From: Actinoplanes solisilvae
GTDB taxonomy: Bacteria; Actinomycetota; Actinomycetes; Mycobacteriales; Micromonosporaceae
Assembly (NCBI RefSeq): GCF_003999975.1
Contig: NZ_RJAC01000009.1
Location: 124,001-188,000 of the forward strand
Reading direction: 5' to 3'
Length of the DNA stretch: 64,000 bases
The notes under the pieces were generated by a model. That model had not been told where the DNA came from. It ran no database searches and worked only from the letters and a program-made list of their open reading frames with translations. The position numbers were made by a program, and so were the translations under genes. Below are positions 18,076-27,721 of the stretch, piece after piece; the first letter of the stretch is position 1, and each line of letters starts with the position of its first letter.

Positions 18076-18095
18076 TTACTTGAAGCAACAAGTAA
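18076..18095. promoter_or_regulatory. Palindromic operator 1 upstream of the dioxygenase
   Basis: TTACTTGAAGCAACAAGTAA has perfect 7-bp arms (TTACTTG/CAAGTAA) around a 6-bp spacer, 14 bp before the dioxygenase start codon. The ACTTG-N6-CAAGT pattern suits a MarR- or HxlR-like dimer. Confidence 0.65.
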
Positions 18096-18116
18096 CATCT
18101 CCACCATACGCCAGAA

Positions 18117-18132
18117 ACTTGTTTCGTCAAGT
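18117..18132. promoter_or_regulatory. Palindromic operator 2 upstream of the dioxygenase
   Basis: ACTTGTTTCGTCAAGT repeats the ACTTG-N6-CAAGT pattern of operator 1, 39 bp away centre to centre. Confidence 0.65.
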
Positions 18133-18221
18133 ATTTTCAGCGTCAGTACACGACTGGACACGCCATGCATTGTGATCGTTAACATATATCGCCATCATCC
18201 CCTGCTGTGATCACTGGCATA

Positions 18222-18246
18222 AAAGAGGACTATCAGAGTCTTCTTT
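18222..18246. promoter_or_regulatory. NsrR-box-like inverted repeat before nsrR
   Basis: Two 11-bp arms, AAGAGGACTAT and AGAGTCTTCTT, flank one central C (18223-18245) and match at 9 of 11 positions, plus one extra A-T pair outside. The 11-1-11 design with AAGA ends is the known layout of NsrR sites. It ends 15 bp before the GTG of nsrR, so NsrR would repress itself and the downstream hmp. Confidence 0.65.
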
Positions 18247-18261
18247 AACTAGGCTCGTCCC

Positions 18262-18690
18262 GTGCGCTTGAACCGCTCGACCGACATCGGTCTCCGCGTC
18301 CTCATGCTCGGTGCCGCCCGCGACGGTCTGCTGACCATCGACGAGCTCGCCGATTCGCTGGCTGTCCCCCGCCACCACCTCGCCAAGGTGGTGCAGAAGC
18401 TCCAGCACATGGGCCTGCTCGAGACCGTGCGCGGCCGCAGCGGCGGGGTCCGGCTGGCCTCGTCGGCCCGGGACACCTCGGTCGGCGGCCTGGTTCGCAC
18501 CCTGGAGGGCGAGACCGAGGTCGTCGACTGCGACGGCGACCCCGCCTGCCCGCTCCGCCACGGCTGCCGCCTGCGCGGGGCGCTCCGGCGCGCCCAGGAG
18601 TCGTTCTACGCGTCCCTGGACCCCCTCACCATCGGCGACCTGGCCGCACCCCCGACCCAGCAGGTGCTGCTCACCCTCGGCCGCCCGTAA
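18262..18690 (+). CDS. nsrR: Rrf2-family nitric oxide-sensing repressor NsrR
   Basis: 142 aa, GTG start. Rrf2 winged helix-turn-helix at about 1-70 (MRLNRSTDIGLRVLMLGAAR; LAVPRHHLAKVVQKLQHMGL). Iron-sulphur ligands match the Streptomyces protein in kind and spacing: Asp8 plus Cys90, Cys96 and Cys102 in VDCDGDPACPLRHGCRL. In that family NO attacks the [4Fe-4S] cluster and releases DNA. The adjacent flavohaemoprotein gene 21 bp downstream and the inverted repeat upstream support NsrR over other Rrf2 regulators such as IscR. Confidence 0.92.
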   Translation: MRLNRSTDIGLRVLMLGAARDGLLTIDELADSLAVPRHHLAKVVQKLQHMGLLETVRGRSGGVRLASSARDTSVGGLVRTLEGETEVVDCDGDPACPLRHGCRLRGALRRAQESFYASLDPLTIGDLAAPPTQQVLLTLGRP

Positions 18691-18711
18691 CAACCGATCC
18701 ACGGAGGAACA

Positions 18712-19911
18712 ATGCTGTCCCCAACCAGCGTCCCGGTCGTCGAGGCCACCCTTCCGGTCGTCGCCCAGCACCTGGACGCGATCTCGGGCGTCTTCTACGA
18801 CACGATGCTCGGCGAGAACCCCGACCTGCTCAACCTGTTCAGCCGCAGCGCCCAGGCGACCGGCGAACAGAAGCAGGCCCTCGCCGGCGCCGTCGCCGCC
18901 TTCGCCACTCACCTGGTCGGCCAGGGCCCGGACGCGAGCGTGTTCGACCACATCGTCGAGCGCATCGCCCAGCGGCACTGCGCCCTCGGCATTCGTCCCG
19001 AGCAGTACACGACGGTCGGCCGCTACTTGATGGGCGCGGTGGGCAAGGTTCTCGGCGACGCGGTCACGCCCGAGATCGCCGCGGCGTGGGACGAGGTCTA
19101 CTGGCTGTTCGCGGCCCGGCTGATCGGCCGCGAGGCCCGCATCTACGGCGAGGCCGGCGTGGACGGCGCCGACCCGTGGCGGGAGTACACGGTGGTCAAC
19201 AAGATCCACGAGGCCCACGACGTGGTGTCGTTCCTGCTCGCCCCGGCCGACGGCGGCCCCGCGCCGCACTTCAAGCCCGGCCAGTACGTGACGGTCGCCG
19301 CCGACCTGCCCGACGGCACCCGCCAGCTGCGGCAGTACTCGCTGTCCTCGGCGACCGGCGGTCCGCTGCGGATCACGGTCCGCCGTCTGCGCGGAGTTTC
19401 CGGCACGCCCGACGGCGTTGTCTCGAGCTGGCTGCACGACGACGTCCAGGTCGACGATGTGCTGCGCCTGAGTCAGCCGTACGGGGACCTGACCCTGCGC
19501 GACGGCACCTCACCTCTGCTGCTGATCAGCGCCGGGGTGGGCATCACGCCGATCACCGCGATCCTCGACCACGTGGCCCGCACCCAGCCCGGCCGCGCGG
19601 TCACCGCCGTCCACGCCGACCGCAACGCCGAACGTCACCCGCTGCGCACCGACACGGCCCTGCACGGTTCGCGACTGCGGTCCTTCGACCACCAGGTCTG
19701 GTACGAGGAGCCGACCGCGGGCGCCCAGGCCGGGCGGGTCGACGTCGACCTGATCCCGCTCGACGGCGACGCCGAGGTCTACCTGTGCGGCCCGGTGCCG
19801 TTCATGCAGCACATCCGGGCCGGACTGCACCGCCGCGGCATCCCCGACGAGCGCATCCGCTACGAGGTCTTCGGCTCGGAGCAGTACCGCCCGGTTCCGG
19901 TCGCAGTGTGA
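18712..19911 (+). CDS. hmp: Flavohaemoprotein, nitric oxide dioxygenase
   Basis: 399 aa, ATG 18712 behind GGAGGA. N-terminal globin with Tyr29 and Gln53 (distal pocket) and proximal His89 in IAQRHCALGI. The ferredoxin-reductase-like part follows: the FAD-binding segment LRQYSLSSA, then NAD-binding LLLISAGVGITPITAILDHV and the C-terminal YLCGPVPFMQHI. It oxidises NO to nitrate with NAD(P)H and O2 in the cytoplasm. Order and 21-bp spacing after nsrR indicate one transcript controlled by NsrR. All three domains are complete. Confidence 0.95.
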   Translation: MLSPTSVPVVEATLPVVAQHLDAISGVFYDTMLGENPDLLNLFSRSAQATGEQKQALAGAVAAFATHLVGQGPDASVFDHIVERIAQRHCALGIRPEQYTTVGRYLMGAVGKVLGDAVTPEIAAAWDEVYWLFAARLIGREARIYGEAGVDGADPWREYTVVNKIHEAHDVVSFLLAPADGGPAPHFKPGQYVTVAADLPDGTRQLRQYSLSSATGGPLRITVRRLRGVSGTPDGVVSSWLHDDVQVDDVLRLSQPYGDLTLRDGTSPLLLISAGVGITPITAILDHVARTQPGRAVTAVHADRNAERHPLRTDTALHGSRLRSFDHQVWYEEPTAGAQAGRVDVDLIPLDGDAEVYLCGPVPFMQHIRAGLHRRGIPDERIRYEVFGSEQYRPVPVAV

Positions 19912-20014
19912 TCGGCTCGAAGCAACACCGCGCGGTGTGAACTGAACTTCGGCCATTTTCATCCGTTGTCGTGGTGTCCGGTCTCGATCCGCCCGCCTCG
20001 GCCCGAAAGTAGCC

Positions 20015-21841
<1,827 letters not shown>

Positions 21842-21924
21842 TCGCCGCCACCCCGACCACGCACAGGGGCAGCCATCGATCTGGCGCCCGGATACCGTGC
21901 CACCAGGAGTCCACTTAGGAGGCC

Positions 21925-22305
21925 ATGATGCGTGTACGAGTGTGGGCGGTTGCGGTCTCGACGGTTGGTGCACTCATGGGGTGTGCCAGCGCGAAATCCA
22001 AACCCGTGGCCGAACCGACGGGGGCGGCACCGACCGAGTCGGCGTCGTCCACGGCCTTCCTTGAACCAGGATGGCGAATCAGTGACGATCTGTTGCGGGC
22101 CTACCAGGAAGCGCTGGTCAAGATCGACAAAGGCCTCGCGGAGAACAAGGAAATTGTGCGCTATGCCGGAGAGATCTGCCGCGACATTCGACAGGGTAGG
22201 ACCGATGCCCAGGTGGTGAACCACGCGGCTACGCAATTCCAAGTGGATGCTGCGGTTGCCACGCAAATCGTCGAGGCGACGAAGAGCACGGTCTGCGCGA
22301 AGTAG
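21925..22305 (+). CDS. Small lipoprotein, DUF732-like
   Basis: 126 aa, ATG 21925 (or 21928) behind TAGGAGG. Signal peptide with lipobox LMGC puts the lipidated cysteine at residue 20. After a Ser/Thr/Pro-rich spacer, the C-terminal half carries EICRDIRQGRTDAQVVNHAA and a final TVC, the two-cysteine helical pattern seen in DUF732 proteins of actinobacteria; the cysteines probably form a disulphide outside the membrane. Function of the family is unknown. Transcribed alone and closed by a perfect palindromic terminator. Confidence 0.8.
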   Translation: MMRVRVWAVAVSTVGALMGCASAKSKPVAEPTGAAPTESASSTAFLEPGWRISDDLLRAYQEALVKIDKGLAENKEIVRYAGEICRDIRQGRTDAQVVNHAATQFQVDAAVATQIVEATKSTVCAK

Positions 22306-22314
22306 GCGTATCAG

Positions 22315-22340
22315 CGAGAACCTCGACGTCGAGGTTCTCG
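22315..22340. terminator. Perfect 26-bp palindrome, bidirectional terminator
   Basis: CGAGAACCTCGAC joined to its exact reverse complement, 9 nt after the lipoprotein stop and 17 nt beyond the end of the convergent beta-propeller gene. It can serve both. Confidence 0.75.
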
Positions 22341-22357
22341 TACCGGCTTCGGTCACC

Positions 22358-23587
22358 TCACAAGGGACGCGCACCTAGGGCGGGGTTGCCGCGCAGGTTG
22401 CCGTCTCCGCACGGCCAGGGCCCGTCGGCGAGCTTCGCCAGGCCGGTGTCGCGGAAGATGAACAGTTCGCCGTGCAGGCTGAAGACGACACGGCCATGTT
22501 CGAGGAGCAGGACTCTGCTCATCACTGCGCGATCGTCGTCCTGTGCGAACAGCGTCCGGGCCTGAAGATCGGAGTCGATGGTCAGGAGCTTGCCGTCACG
22601 CCAGAACACAGCGGTGCCGTCGGCGTCCAGAGCTGGATAGGTGGTGTAGTAGCCGCTCAGCGGTGGGCCGTCGGTCAGAGAGCTGTCGGCGTTGAGGACA
22701 CGGTACCGGGACCCCGATGGCACGACGTTCTCCGATTCGGGGCCACGGATCGCTCCGTGGTGGTCGACGAGCATCATGCCGTGGCTGGGCCAGGTCTGTT
22801 GCGCGATTCCTTGCGGGTCGTATCGCGTCGTCGAGAATGCGCCGTAGCCTTGCCGGCCGATCAGGAAGGACCCGTCCGCCGCGATGGCCTTGTGCTGGTG
22901 GGGTCCAGGCGGGGTGGTGGTGATGATCTCGCCGGTGGTGGTGTCGAGGATGGTGCAGATGCCGATACCGCTGCTGCCGTCGGTGATGCCGGCGAGCGCC
23001 CGGTCGCCGGAGATCAGGAGCGGTTCCCAGTGGTCGGCCTCGATCGTCGATCGCCGCCACGGCCGTTTCGGACGGGGTTTCCAGCCGTTGTGTTCGCCTG
23101 TTTCGACAACGCCGGGGAAGGAGACGCGATCGAGCGGCAGCGGTGTGGACCAGGCAGTGGTGCCGGTCTCGGTGTGGCGGACGATTCGGGGGCTTTGACC
23201 GGGTGGGACGGGGTGGTAAGGGTCGGCTGGTAGCCAGATCGCGCAGAAGCCGTCGGGCAGCACGACGAAGGCGCCGAGGTGTTCGTGGGCTTGATGTTCG
23301 GGGACGACCGTGCGCAGGGTCCGGCCGTCGGAACTCACCTCGGTGAAGGAGTGACCCTCAGGGCCGCGGTGCGTCAGCCAGACCGTGCCGGCCGAGGAGA
23401 CCCGCGGCGGCCGGGGACGGCCCGGGAAGCTGCGCTGCCAGACGACGCCATCCGACGGATCGACGGCGGCCAACGCGGTGGCGTTCAGATCGCGTCCGTC
23501 GACGCTGGTCACGAAGACCGGACCGCCCATATCGTCCGTGGCGATTCCCCATACCTGCCCCGGCATGACCATTCGGTCCAGACGCAT
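22358..23587 (-). CDS. Hypothetical PQQ-like beta-propeller protein
   Basis: 409 aa from ATG 23587, which has AAGGGA upstream; the frame extends to 23647 without a better start. The sequence repeats short blades of the type AAVDPSDGVVWQRSFPGR, TVWLTHRGPEGHSF and LDADGTAVFWRDGKLLTIDS, each with a G-x-x-x-W or similar core, as in PQQ/WD-type propellers. No signal peptide or lipobox is seen, so it is probably cytoplasmic. The ligand is unknown, and the protein resembles many uncharacterised actinomycete propellers. Confidence 0.75.
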   Translation of the reverse strand: MRLDRMVMPGQVWGIATDDMGGPVFVTSVDGRDLNATALAAVDPSDGVVWQRSFPGRPRPPRVSSAGTVWLTHRGPEGHSFTEVSSDGRTLRTVVPEHQAHEHLGAFVVLPDGFCAIWLPADPYHPVPPGQSPRIVRHTETGTTAWSTPLPLDRVSFPGVVETGEHNGWKPRPKRPWRRSTIEADHWEPLLISGDRALAGITDGSSGIGICTILDTTTGEIITTTPPGPHQHKAIAADGSFLIGRQGYGAFSTTRYDPQGIAQQTWPSHGMMLVDHHGAIRGPESENVVPSGSRYRVLNADSSLTDGPPLSGYYTTYPALDADGTAVFWRDGKLLTIDSDLQARTLFAQDDDRAVMSRVLLLEHGRVVFSLHGELFIFRDTGLAKLADGPWPCGDGNLRGNPALGARPL

Positions 23588-23694
23588 CGCGGTTGGTCCC
23601 TTCGACGTTGTGCCGTCAGCACGATAGCGATCGGACGTGCTCAGCACGGCCCGAGCTGGGCGGTGGGCGAGTAAGACAGCATCCGGTTCCGGTG

Positions 23695-24038
23695 ATGGCT
23701 CCCGTTTTCGGTGCCGGTGGTTGTGTGGCCGTCGCGGGAGACGTCCTCGATCGGCCCGGGGTCCACGACGGTGCTGCGGCCGTCACGACGCTGGTGCTGG
23801 CCGGCTGTGTCGCATTCTCCTGTCGAGAGGTGCGTCGCCCGCTGCAACGGGCACTGTTGATCACCCCGGGCTTGACGTCGGCTGCGCATACCGCATCGGG
23901 GAGGCCGCCCAGACCCCCGTGGCCCATGTCGTCGGCTCAGCCGTGTTCGCCGCGGTCGTTGTGGCCGCTCCGGCCGTGCTCATCTGGTCGATTCTGCGCC
24001 CCGATGTCCCAGGCCCGCCGGATACACGACTGCCGTGA
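23695..24038 (+). pseudogene. Possible frameshifted small membrane protein gene
   Basis: Two frames with actinobacterial codon bias abut here. The first (from ATG 23695) encodes AAAVTTLVLAGCVAFSCREV followed by RRPLQRALLITPGL. The second, shifted by one base near 23860-23900, continues RIGEAAQTPVAHVVGSAVFA and AVVVAAPAVLIWSILRPDV to the stop at 24038. Together they resemble one protein with two membrane helices. No ribosome binding site is evident. This could be a decayed gene, a sequencing error or coincidence. Confidence 0.25.
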
Positions 24039-24055
24039 TCAGGTCGAAAGAAGGA

Positions 24056-25738
24056 TCAGTGCACCGGCGTGCCGTCGCCGTAGGCGCCTACCCAGCCGTC
24101 CAGGCATTCGTCGGGGAGAAGGAACCAGCGGAGCTTTTCGAAGGCGGTCGGGAGTTTCGCGCCGTTGCCGTCGACCGGTGATGACAGGCCGGTCAGCAGC
24201 GCGCGAGCCTCGGCCAGGTGAGCCGGCAGCGCGTCCTCGCCCAGCGTCGCGGGCGCGGCGGGCATTGTGACGGTGCCGTCGGCGGCCAGCTTCAGATCGG
24301 TCAGGCGGGGCAGGGACGGCGAGGCCGACACGTGACGCCATTGACCGGTCAGCGGGCTGAAGCGGTAGAACGGCAGCAACCGGTCGCCGTACGCGGCGAT
24401 CAGCGAGACAGCCTCGATGATGTAGTCGGCCACCGCGTCCGACACGAAGTAGGCGAAGTTGAGGCGTGACCAGCCGGGCTTGATGCCCTCCCAGCCGTCC
24501 TCGATCTCGTGTTCGAAGCGGTGCGACAGCTCCTGCCCGATGCCGAGCAACCGGTGCCCGTACGGTCCGGCGCAGGAGCACCCGCCGCGCGCCTGAATCC
24601 CGAACAGGTCGTTGAGCAGCGCGACCACGAAGTTGTGGTGCAGGTATCGCGAACCCACGCGCACCTGGAACGACACGATCGGCAGCCGCTCCGACTCCAG
24701 GTCGCCGAGGATCTCGACCCGGCTCGACAGCCGGTCACGGGCGCGTTCCCAGAGTTGCTTCTCCTGCGCCGCGATCACGTCGGTGCCGACCGACTCCTTG
24801 ACACTGAAGACCAGCCCGGCCCGGATCGACTCGACGATCGCCGGCGTGCCGCCTTCCTCGCGGGCGATCGGGTCGTCCAGATAACGGTGGTTGTCCGGGT
24901 CGACGAACGCGACCGTGCCACCGCCCGGCACCGTCGGCACCCGGTTGTGCAGCAGGTGCTTGCCGACCACCAGCAGGCCCGGTGTCTGGGGCCCGCCCGG
25001 GAACTTGTGCGGCGAGAGGAAGATCGCGTCCTTGTCGGTCATCGTGATCGGCAGGTAGGGCCCGCCCGCCGCGTAGTCCCACACCGACAGCGCCCCGTGC
25101 GAGCGCAGCAGCGCCGAGACCGCTGCCACGTCGGTGATCAGCCCGGTCACGTTCGAGGCGGCCGAGAAACTGCCGATGCGCAAAGGCCTTCCCTCGTACG
25201 CCTTCAGCGCCGTCGCCAGATCGTCCAGGTCGGGGTGCCCCCGGCCGTCACTCGCGATCTCGACCACGTCGGCGATCGACTCACGCCACGGCAGCACGTT
25301 GGAGTGGTGCTCGTACGGCCCGACGAACACGACCGGGCGCTGCTCGGCGGAGATCTGCCCGCTCCACCCGTACCGGTCGTCGAGGTTCTCGGGCACCCGC
25401 AGACCGAGCAGCGCGACGAGCTTGTTGACCGCCATCGTCGACCCGGAGCCGCAGAACAGAACCACGTCGTCGGGCCCGGCGCCGACCGCCTGGTGGATCG
25501 TCTCGCGGGCCTGTTCGCGCAGGGCGCCCGTACGGGCCCCGGTCGAGGATGCCTCGGTGTGGGTGTTCGCGTAGCCGGTCAGCACCGTGCCGCGGATGAA
25601 GTCCTCGACGAAGTCGAGCGCCTCACCGGAAGCGGTCTGATCGGCATAAGTCACCCGTCGCGGCCCGAACGGCCCGTCGATGACGGTTCCCGTGCCGATC
25701 GAGCCCTCGCGGAGCCGCCGCAACATCGGTGTGTCCAT
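24056..25738 (-). CDS. PLP-dependent class V aminotransferase-fold enzyme (cysteine desulphurase-like)
   Basis: 560 aa from ATG 25738. PLP-fold features: CGSGSTMAVNKLVALLGL, VGPYEHHSNVLPWRES, GSFSAASNVTGLITDVAAVS, VWDYAAGGPYLPI and the Schiff-base lysine in FLSPHKFPGGPQTPG. A cysteine-rich loop RGGCSCAGPYGHRLLG lies where cysteine desulphurases and MoCo sulphurase-like proteins have their active cysteine. It is about 150 residues longer than SufS/IscS, with the excess at the C-terminus. The substrate is unknown; sulphur transfer is possible but not shown. The divergent neighbour is a 164-aa unknown. Confidence 0.88.
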   Translation of the reverse strand: MDTPMLRRLREGSIGTGTVIDGPFGPRRVTYADQTASGEALDFVEDFIRGTVLTGYANTHTEASSTGARTGALREQARETIHQAVGAGPDDVVLFCGSGSTMAVNKLVALLGLRVPENLDDRYGWSGQISAEQRPVVFVGPYEHHSNVLPWRESIADVVEIASDGRGHPDLDDLATALKAYEGRPLRIGSFSAASNVTGLITDVAAVSALLRSHGALSVWDYAAGGPYLPITMTDKDAIFLSPHKFPGGPQTPGLLVVGKHLLHNRVPTVPGGGTVAFVDPDNHRYLDDPIAREEGGTPAIVESIRAGLVFSVKESVGTDVIAAQEKQLWERARDRLSSRVEILGDLESERLPIVSFQVRVGSRYLHHNFVVALLNDLFGIQARGGCSCAGPYGHRLLGIGQELSHRFEHEIEDGWEGIKPGWSRLNFAYFVSDAVADYIIEAVSLIAAYGDRLLPFYRFSPLTGQWRHVSASPSLPRLTDLKLAADGTVTMPAAPATLGEDALPAHLAEARALLTGLSSPVDGNGAKLPTAFEKLRWFLLPDECLDGWVGAYGDGTPVH

Positions 25739-25895
25739 GTGTACCCCTCCACGTGCCCCGACGCTCGATCACGCTTGTGGCGCGTCGAGCGCTAAAAGCG
25801 ACAAGACGCATATCACTCTCATCGCACTCAGCACTCTGACATCCCGTCCGCCGGACCTGGTGACCCGCGCGACTGAGCGAGCCTAACGTGAGGCC

Positions 25896-26390
25896 ATGTC
25901 GTACGTCGCCGCCCGGGACGGTCGCCAGCAGCGCGGCCCGAGCCACCGGGCACCCAGCGTCCCCGAGAGCCTCGACGATCTGCACGGCCACAGCGTGGGC
26001 CTGCTCGAACTGCCCAAACACATGGCGACGGGCCGTCGCACCCGACGCATCCTCGACCTGGAGGATCCGGCGCAGCAGCGGCAGGCCTATCAGACGGTGC
26101 TCTGCCAGGCCGCCGACTGCTGCGAGATCAACGACCTGCTCAACCCGAGTGTGCTGCGTCGTCTCTGGCGCCACCTGCATCTGCCGGCCAAGGTGCGCGA
26201 CGAGTGGGAGCAGCGGCACCCGGCCCTGACCCGGCCCGCCGACGAGCCGGCCCCGCTGGTCGACACCGGCGAGCTGAAACCGCGGCTGGGCCCGGGCGCC
26301 GACGGGTTCCGCCGCACCGGCCGCCGCACCCGCGGCGACCAGCTCACCCCGGCCCAGATGCTGGTCGCCCGCACAGCATCGGCCAGATAG
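25896..26390 (+). CDS. Hypothetical protein (164 aa)
   Basis: ATG 25896 with GTGAGG upstream. The protein is basic and mostly helical: VPESLDDLHGHSVGLLELPK, HMATGRRTRRILDLEDPAQQ, then QTVLCQAADCCEINDLLNPS (three cysteines) and LRRLWRHLHLPAKVRDEWEQ. No membrane segment and no recognised family. It shares a 157-bp intergenic region with the divergent PLP enzyme, which may indicate linked function. The gene converges on the GerMN lipoprotein gene with a 3-bp gap. Confidence 0.75.
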   Translation: MSYVAARDGRQQRGPSHRAPSVPESLDDLHGHSVGLLELPKHMATGRRTRRILDLEDPAQQRQAYQTVLCQAADCCEINDLLNPSVLRRLWRHLHLPAKVRDEWEQRHPALTRPADEPAPLVDTGELKPRLGPGADGFRRTGRRTRGDQLTPAQMLVARTASAR

Positions 26391-26393
26391 GGG

Positions 26394-26948
26394 TCAGCCG
26401 GGCACGGTCATGTCGGCGTAGTCACTGCTGCGCAGCGGGCCGCTGGTCAGCGTGCCGTCGGCCCGGGGCACCTCGAGGGGCTGCCCGCCGCGGGTGAAGA
26501 CGACCGAGCCGACGTCGCTGCGCGCGGTCAGCGTGCACACGATCTGGCCGTACGCCAGGATCTCGTCGTTGCGGGCGGTGCCCTCCTCGACGTCGGGCAC
26601 CTCGACCGTGACCTCGGCCCCGGCCGTCAGCCGCGCGGTGAGGGCGACGCCGGCCAGCGCCGAGCCGAGCCCGGCCGCCCGTTCCGCCTGCGTGGGACCG
26701 GCGACGAGGCTGTCGAGCTGGGCCTGCACGCCCGGGTAGGAGGGCGTACGCCGGACGGTCTGCACCAGCCGGTCGTCGCGCACCAGGCAGAGCACCTGGG
26801 CGACCTCGCCGACGGGCACGGTCGCCCCGGCACCGGGCGTGGTGAGGGGATGGCGGGGCAGGTCGACGCCGTGCGGCTCGGCCTGGGCCCGCACCCCGCA
26901 GCCGCCGAGCAGCACGACGGCGGCCGCGGCGAGGACCCCGATGCGCAT
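26394..26948 (-). CDS. GerMN-domain lipoprotein
   Basis: 184 aa from ATG 26948. Signal peptide MRIGVLAAAAVVLLGGCG places the lipidated cysteine at 17. The single GerMN-type domain follows: VQAQLDSLVAGPTQAERAAG, then LTARLTAGAEVTVEVPDVEE and a second half with ILAYGQIVCTLTAR and VVFTRGGQPLEVP. GerM relatives act in the spore or cell envelope, and in actinobacteria they often accompany MtrAB-like two-component systems (LpqB). Such a system lies 0.8 kb away, and an 11-bp direct repeat upstream matches one before that regulator. Confidence 0.88.
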   Translation of the reverse strand: MRIGVLAAAAVVLLGGCGVRAQAEPHGVDLPRHPLTTPGAGATVPVGEVAQVLCLVRDDRLVQTVRRTPSYPGVQAQLDSLVAGPTQAERAAGLGSALAGVALTARLTAGAEVTVEVPDVEEGTARNDEILAYGQIVCTLTARSDVGSVVFTRGGQPLEVPRADGTLTSGPLRSSDYADMTVPG

Positions 26949-26986
26949 ATCCGAATGATGCCTCGCGTCCGGGCGGGTCTGCGCCT

Positions 26987-27007
26987 CCGTCACGGAACTG
27001 TCATATC
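26987..27007 (-). promoter_or_regulatory. 11-bp direct repeat, putative response-regulator site 1
   Basis: On the + strand CCGTCA (26987) and CTGTCA (26998) recur at exactly 11 bp, followed by TATC. OmpR-type regulators bind such direct repeats head to tail. It is 39 bp upstream of the GerMN lipoprotein start and 80 bp from the divergent small membrane protein start. Confidence 0.55.
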
Positions 27008-27086
27008 GCCGGGAACGTTCCGCAAAGTCCGGCGGGCACTGTGGAGGACGTAAACGGTCGATCCGGAGAGGAAGAGTCTCCCAGCC

Positions 27087-27398
27087 ATGACGCTCACCAG
27101 CCTGGCCACCGCCGTCGTCGTCGGCGTGGCGCTGGGCGTCGCCGGCGCGCTGGGCGTCGCCGGCGCGCTGGGCGTCGCCGGCGCGCTGGCCGGCCGGCGC
27201 GTGCCGTTCTGGCTGCCCCCGGCCGTGGGCGTGGGCGCCGCCGTCTTCGCGTCGACGATCGCGCGCATCGCCGCCGACCTGCCATCGGGGTTCAGCGCGG
27301 CCGAGCTCGGCCTGCAAGTGGTCTTCGCCGCGGGCGCGGTCACCGTCGTGGTGGCGACCGCCGATGGTCGCACGACCGAGAAGGAGGGCCTTCGATGA
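27087..27398 (+). CDS. Small membrane protein with GVAGAL triplication
   Basis: 103 aa from ATG 27087. Two or three hydrophobic helices (about 5-34, 42-60 and 73-90) with a short charged tail DGRTTEKEGLR. The first helix contains GVAGAL three times, from an exact 18-bp triplication at DNA level. It overlaps the STAS-domain gene by 4 bp (ATGA), so the two are translationally coupled. Function unknown; coupling suggests it anchors or senses for the STAS protein. Confidence 0.75.
   Translation: MTLTSLATAVVVGVALGVAGALGVAGALGVAGALAGRRVPFWLPPAVGVGAAVFASTIARIAADLPSGFSAAELGLQVVFAAGAVTVVVATADGRTTEKEGLR
27135..27188 (+). repeat. 18-bp perfect tandem triplication inside the membrane-protein gene
   Basis: GGCGTCGCCGGCGCGCTG occurs three times without a mismatch, encoding GVAGAL three times in the first membrane helix. 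The lack of divergence suggests recent expansion. Confidence 0.95.
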
Positions 27399-27721
27399 CC
27401 GCGGTCAGCAACGACACGGACACCGCGGTCGTCACGCCGCTCACCGACATCGACGCGGCCGCCGCCGACCTGCTGCGCGAGGCTCTGGCCGAGGCGCTCA
27501 GCGCGCACCGGCACGTGGTCGTCGACCTGCACGCGGCCGCGCACATCGACTCGGCCGGGCTGAGCCTGCTCGTGCGGGCCTACAACGACGCGAAGGGTCG
27601 CGGCGGCACGCTGAGCCTGGCCGCGCCGTCGCGTTACGTCATCACCGTGCTGCACACGATGAAGCTGCACCAGGTGTTCCCGATGTACCCGGACGTCGAA
27701 ACGGCCGTCAGGACGGTGTAG
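27395..27721 (+). CDS. STAS-domain protein, anti-sigma factor antagonist type
   Basis: 108 aa from ATG 27395 with AAGGAGGG at 7 nt. STAS fold: VVVDLHAAAHIDSAGLSLLV carries the phosphorylatable Ser53, then LSLAAPSRYVITVLHTMKLH and a terminal helix. SpoIIAA-like antagonists bind anti-sigma kinases when unphosphorylated. No anti-sigma (RsbW-like) gene lies in the window, so the partner is elsewhere. The start overlaps the upstream membrane-protein gene, and the 3' end overlaps the convergent histidine kinase gene by 14 bp. Confidence 0.88.
   Translation: MTAVSNDTDTAVVTPLTDIDAAAADLLREALAEALSAHRHVVVDLHAAAHIDSAGLSLLVRAYNDAKGRGGTLSLAAPSRYVITVLHTMKLHQVFPMYPDVETAVRTV

Noticed and set aside
19925..19938. 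Palindrome ACACCGCGCGGTGT after hmp as terminator
   Set aside because: It would form only a 5-bp stem with a 4-nt loop; too weak to call and no partner site seen.
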